64,000 nt of DNA. Source: Henriciella sp. AS95. Its GTDB lineage: Bacteria > Pseudomonadota > Alphaproteobacteria > Caulobacterales > Hyphomonadaceae. The DNA lies in the NCBI RefSeq assembly GCF_038900055.1, contig NZ_JBBMQM010000001.1:1674001-1738000 (forward strand), given 5' to 3'. Shown here in pieces: positions 63,046 through 64,000 of this stretch. The notes below the pieces were generated by a model. The model was not told where the DNA came from, did not search any database, and worked only from the letters and a program-made list of their open reading frames with translations. Every line of letters begins with the position of its first letter. Position 1 is the first letter of the stretch. Made by a program: the position numbers and the translations under genes.

Positions 63046-64000
63046 ATGGCTCTTTCTTTCACGGAAAAAAAACGTATCCGCAAATCCTTCGGTCGTATTC
63101 CCGAAGCCATCGACATGCCAAACCTCATCGAAGTGCAGCGCTCCTCCTACGAGCAGTTCCTGCAAATGAACACGCCGCTCGCGGAGCGGACGGATGACGG
63201 CCTTGGTGGTGTCTTTAAAAGCGTCTTCCCAATCGTTGATTTCAACGAGCGGGCAACTCTCGAATATGTCTCTTACGAGTTCGAGCCCCCCAAATTTGAC
63301 GTTCAGGAATGCATGCAGCGTGACCTGACCTACGCAGCGCCGCTGAAAGTGCGGCTGCAGCTGGTCGTGTTCGATATCGATGAGGATACCGGCGCCAAAT
63401 CAATCAAGGAAGTCAAAGAGCAGGAAGTCTACCTCGGTGACATCCCGCTGATGACCGACAAGGGTACGTTCATCGTGAACGGAACGGAGCGCGTCATCGT
63501 TTCCCAGATGCACCGCTCACCAGGTGTTTTCTTTGACCATGACCGTGGCAAGACCCACTCTTCCGGCAAGCTGCTTTTCGCGGCCCGTATCATTCCGTAC
63601 CGTGGTTCGTGGCTCGACTTCGAATTCGACGCTAAGGACATCCTCAACATCCGTGTCGACCGCAAGCGCAAGCTGCCGGCGACAACAATGCTCTACGCGC
63701 TCGGATACGACACCGATGAGATCATCGATCTCTTCTATACCCGTTCTGTCTACCGCCTGGACAAGAAGGGCTGGATCATCGGTTTCCGCCCTGAGTCGTG
63801 GAAAGGCCAGAAGCCTGACTTCGATCTCGTCGACGCAAAGACCGGCAAGGTCGTTGCCCCAGCTGGACGCAAAGTGACCGCGCTTGCCGCGAAACGCATT
63901 GCGGAAGGCGGCACAGACGAGCTTCTCGTTCCGTCGACGGCGCTTGAGGGCAAGTTCCTCGGCCGTGACATCGTGAACCGCGAGACCGGCGAGATTTTCG
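63046..64000 (+). CDS. rpoB: DNA-directed RNA polymerase subunit beta, 5' part
   Basis: The first 318 codons of about 1350 are present; the window ends inside the gene. Starts [20 protein letters not shown] and shows [56 protein letters not shown] and [14 protein letters not shown], all conserved beta-subunit blocks. The rifampicin-resistance region lies beyond the window. Cotranscribed with rplJL. Confidence 0.98.
   Translation, partial: MALSFTEKKRIRKSFGRIPEAIDMPNLIEVQRSSYEQFLQMNTPLAERTDDGLGGVFKSVFPIVDFNERATLEYVSYEFEPPKFDVQECMQRDLTYAAPLKVRLQLVVFDIDEDTGAKSIKEVKEQEVYLGDIPLMTDKGTFIVNGTERVIVSQMHRSPGVFFDHDRGKTHSSGKLLFAARIIPYRGSWLDFEFDAKDILNIRVDRKRKLPATTMLYALGYDTDEIIDLFYTRSVYRLDKKGWIIGFRPESWKGQKPDFDLVDAKTGKVVAPAGRKVTALAAKRIAEGGTDELLVPSTALEGKFLGRDIVNRETGEIF

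Noticed and set aside
1..64000. CRISPR arrays, insertion sequences, prophage, tRNA or rRNA genes
   Set aside because: Looked for regular spaced repeats, transposase and integrase signatures, and cloverleaf or rRNA motifs in the intergenic gaps; none seen. A dedicated tRNA scan would settle the tRNA question.

Overview
The window reads as chromosomal DNA of an alphaproteobacterium, most likely a member of Caulobacterales close to Hyphomonadaceae. This is inferred from a CckA-type cell-cycle hybrid kinase, the flagellar regulator FlbT, a zinc-site-less DksA, a three-gene pntAA-pntAB-pntB transhydrogenase, high GC content and CtrA-like TTAAC motifs. No database was searched. There is no phage, insertion sequence, CRISPR array, rRNA or tRNA that I can see.

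Layout. 1-4966: 5'-part of uvrB, then a divergent two-gene unit pairing an ATP-grasp ligase-like protein with a large protein that has a papain-like Q-x5-C/His/Asn signature. 5037-8531: a leftward copper-acquisition operon (DUF2946 protein, OprC-like TonB-dependent receptor, TonB). 8698-15354: a membrane protein and three membrane-anchored transcription factors (HTH-TPR, 7TM-AraC, 2TM-LuxR) around a serine beta-lactamase-like hydrolase, and a DUF347 membrane protein. 15376-22348: metabolic and envelope genes (AceE-like E1, FAD monooxygenase, DUF885 peptidase, EAL phosphodiesterase). 22359-27332: transhydrogenase, an SDR, a palindromic repeat and mscS. 27480-32173: cobalamin riboswitch followed by an overlapping btuB-btuF-btuC-btuD import operon, ending in a five-copy 11-bp tandem repeat. 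32364-35660: galU, a UDP-sugar epimerase and a threonine dehydratase. 35798-42182: dapA-smpB, a lytic transglycosylase, an unusual small structured transcription unit, an RcnB-like gene, arfB, an SDR and sodC. 42277-49209: tlyA, a DUF2293 protein, moxR, flbT, marC, dksA and a divergent FliM-like gene. 49235-57582: terC, two peptidoglycan enzymes, cckA and two RNA methyltransferases. 57762-64000: an acidic coiled-coil/HhH membrane protein, an M48 lipoprotein peptidase, then rplK-rplA-rplJ-rplL-rpoB, with rpoB cut by the window end.

The gene sets that clearly work together are copper uptake, B12 uptake, transhydrogenase, peptidoglycan remodelling and the ribosomal protein/RNA polymerase operon. 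The two least explained items are the ATP-grasp plus papain-like pair at 1681-4966, and a leftward unit at 39341-39564. The latter encodes a 26-residue peptide behind a 17-nt perfect match to the 16S rRNA 3' end, sits in a chain of hairpins and ends in an intrinsic terminator.
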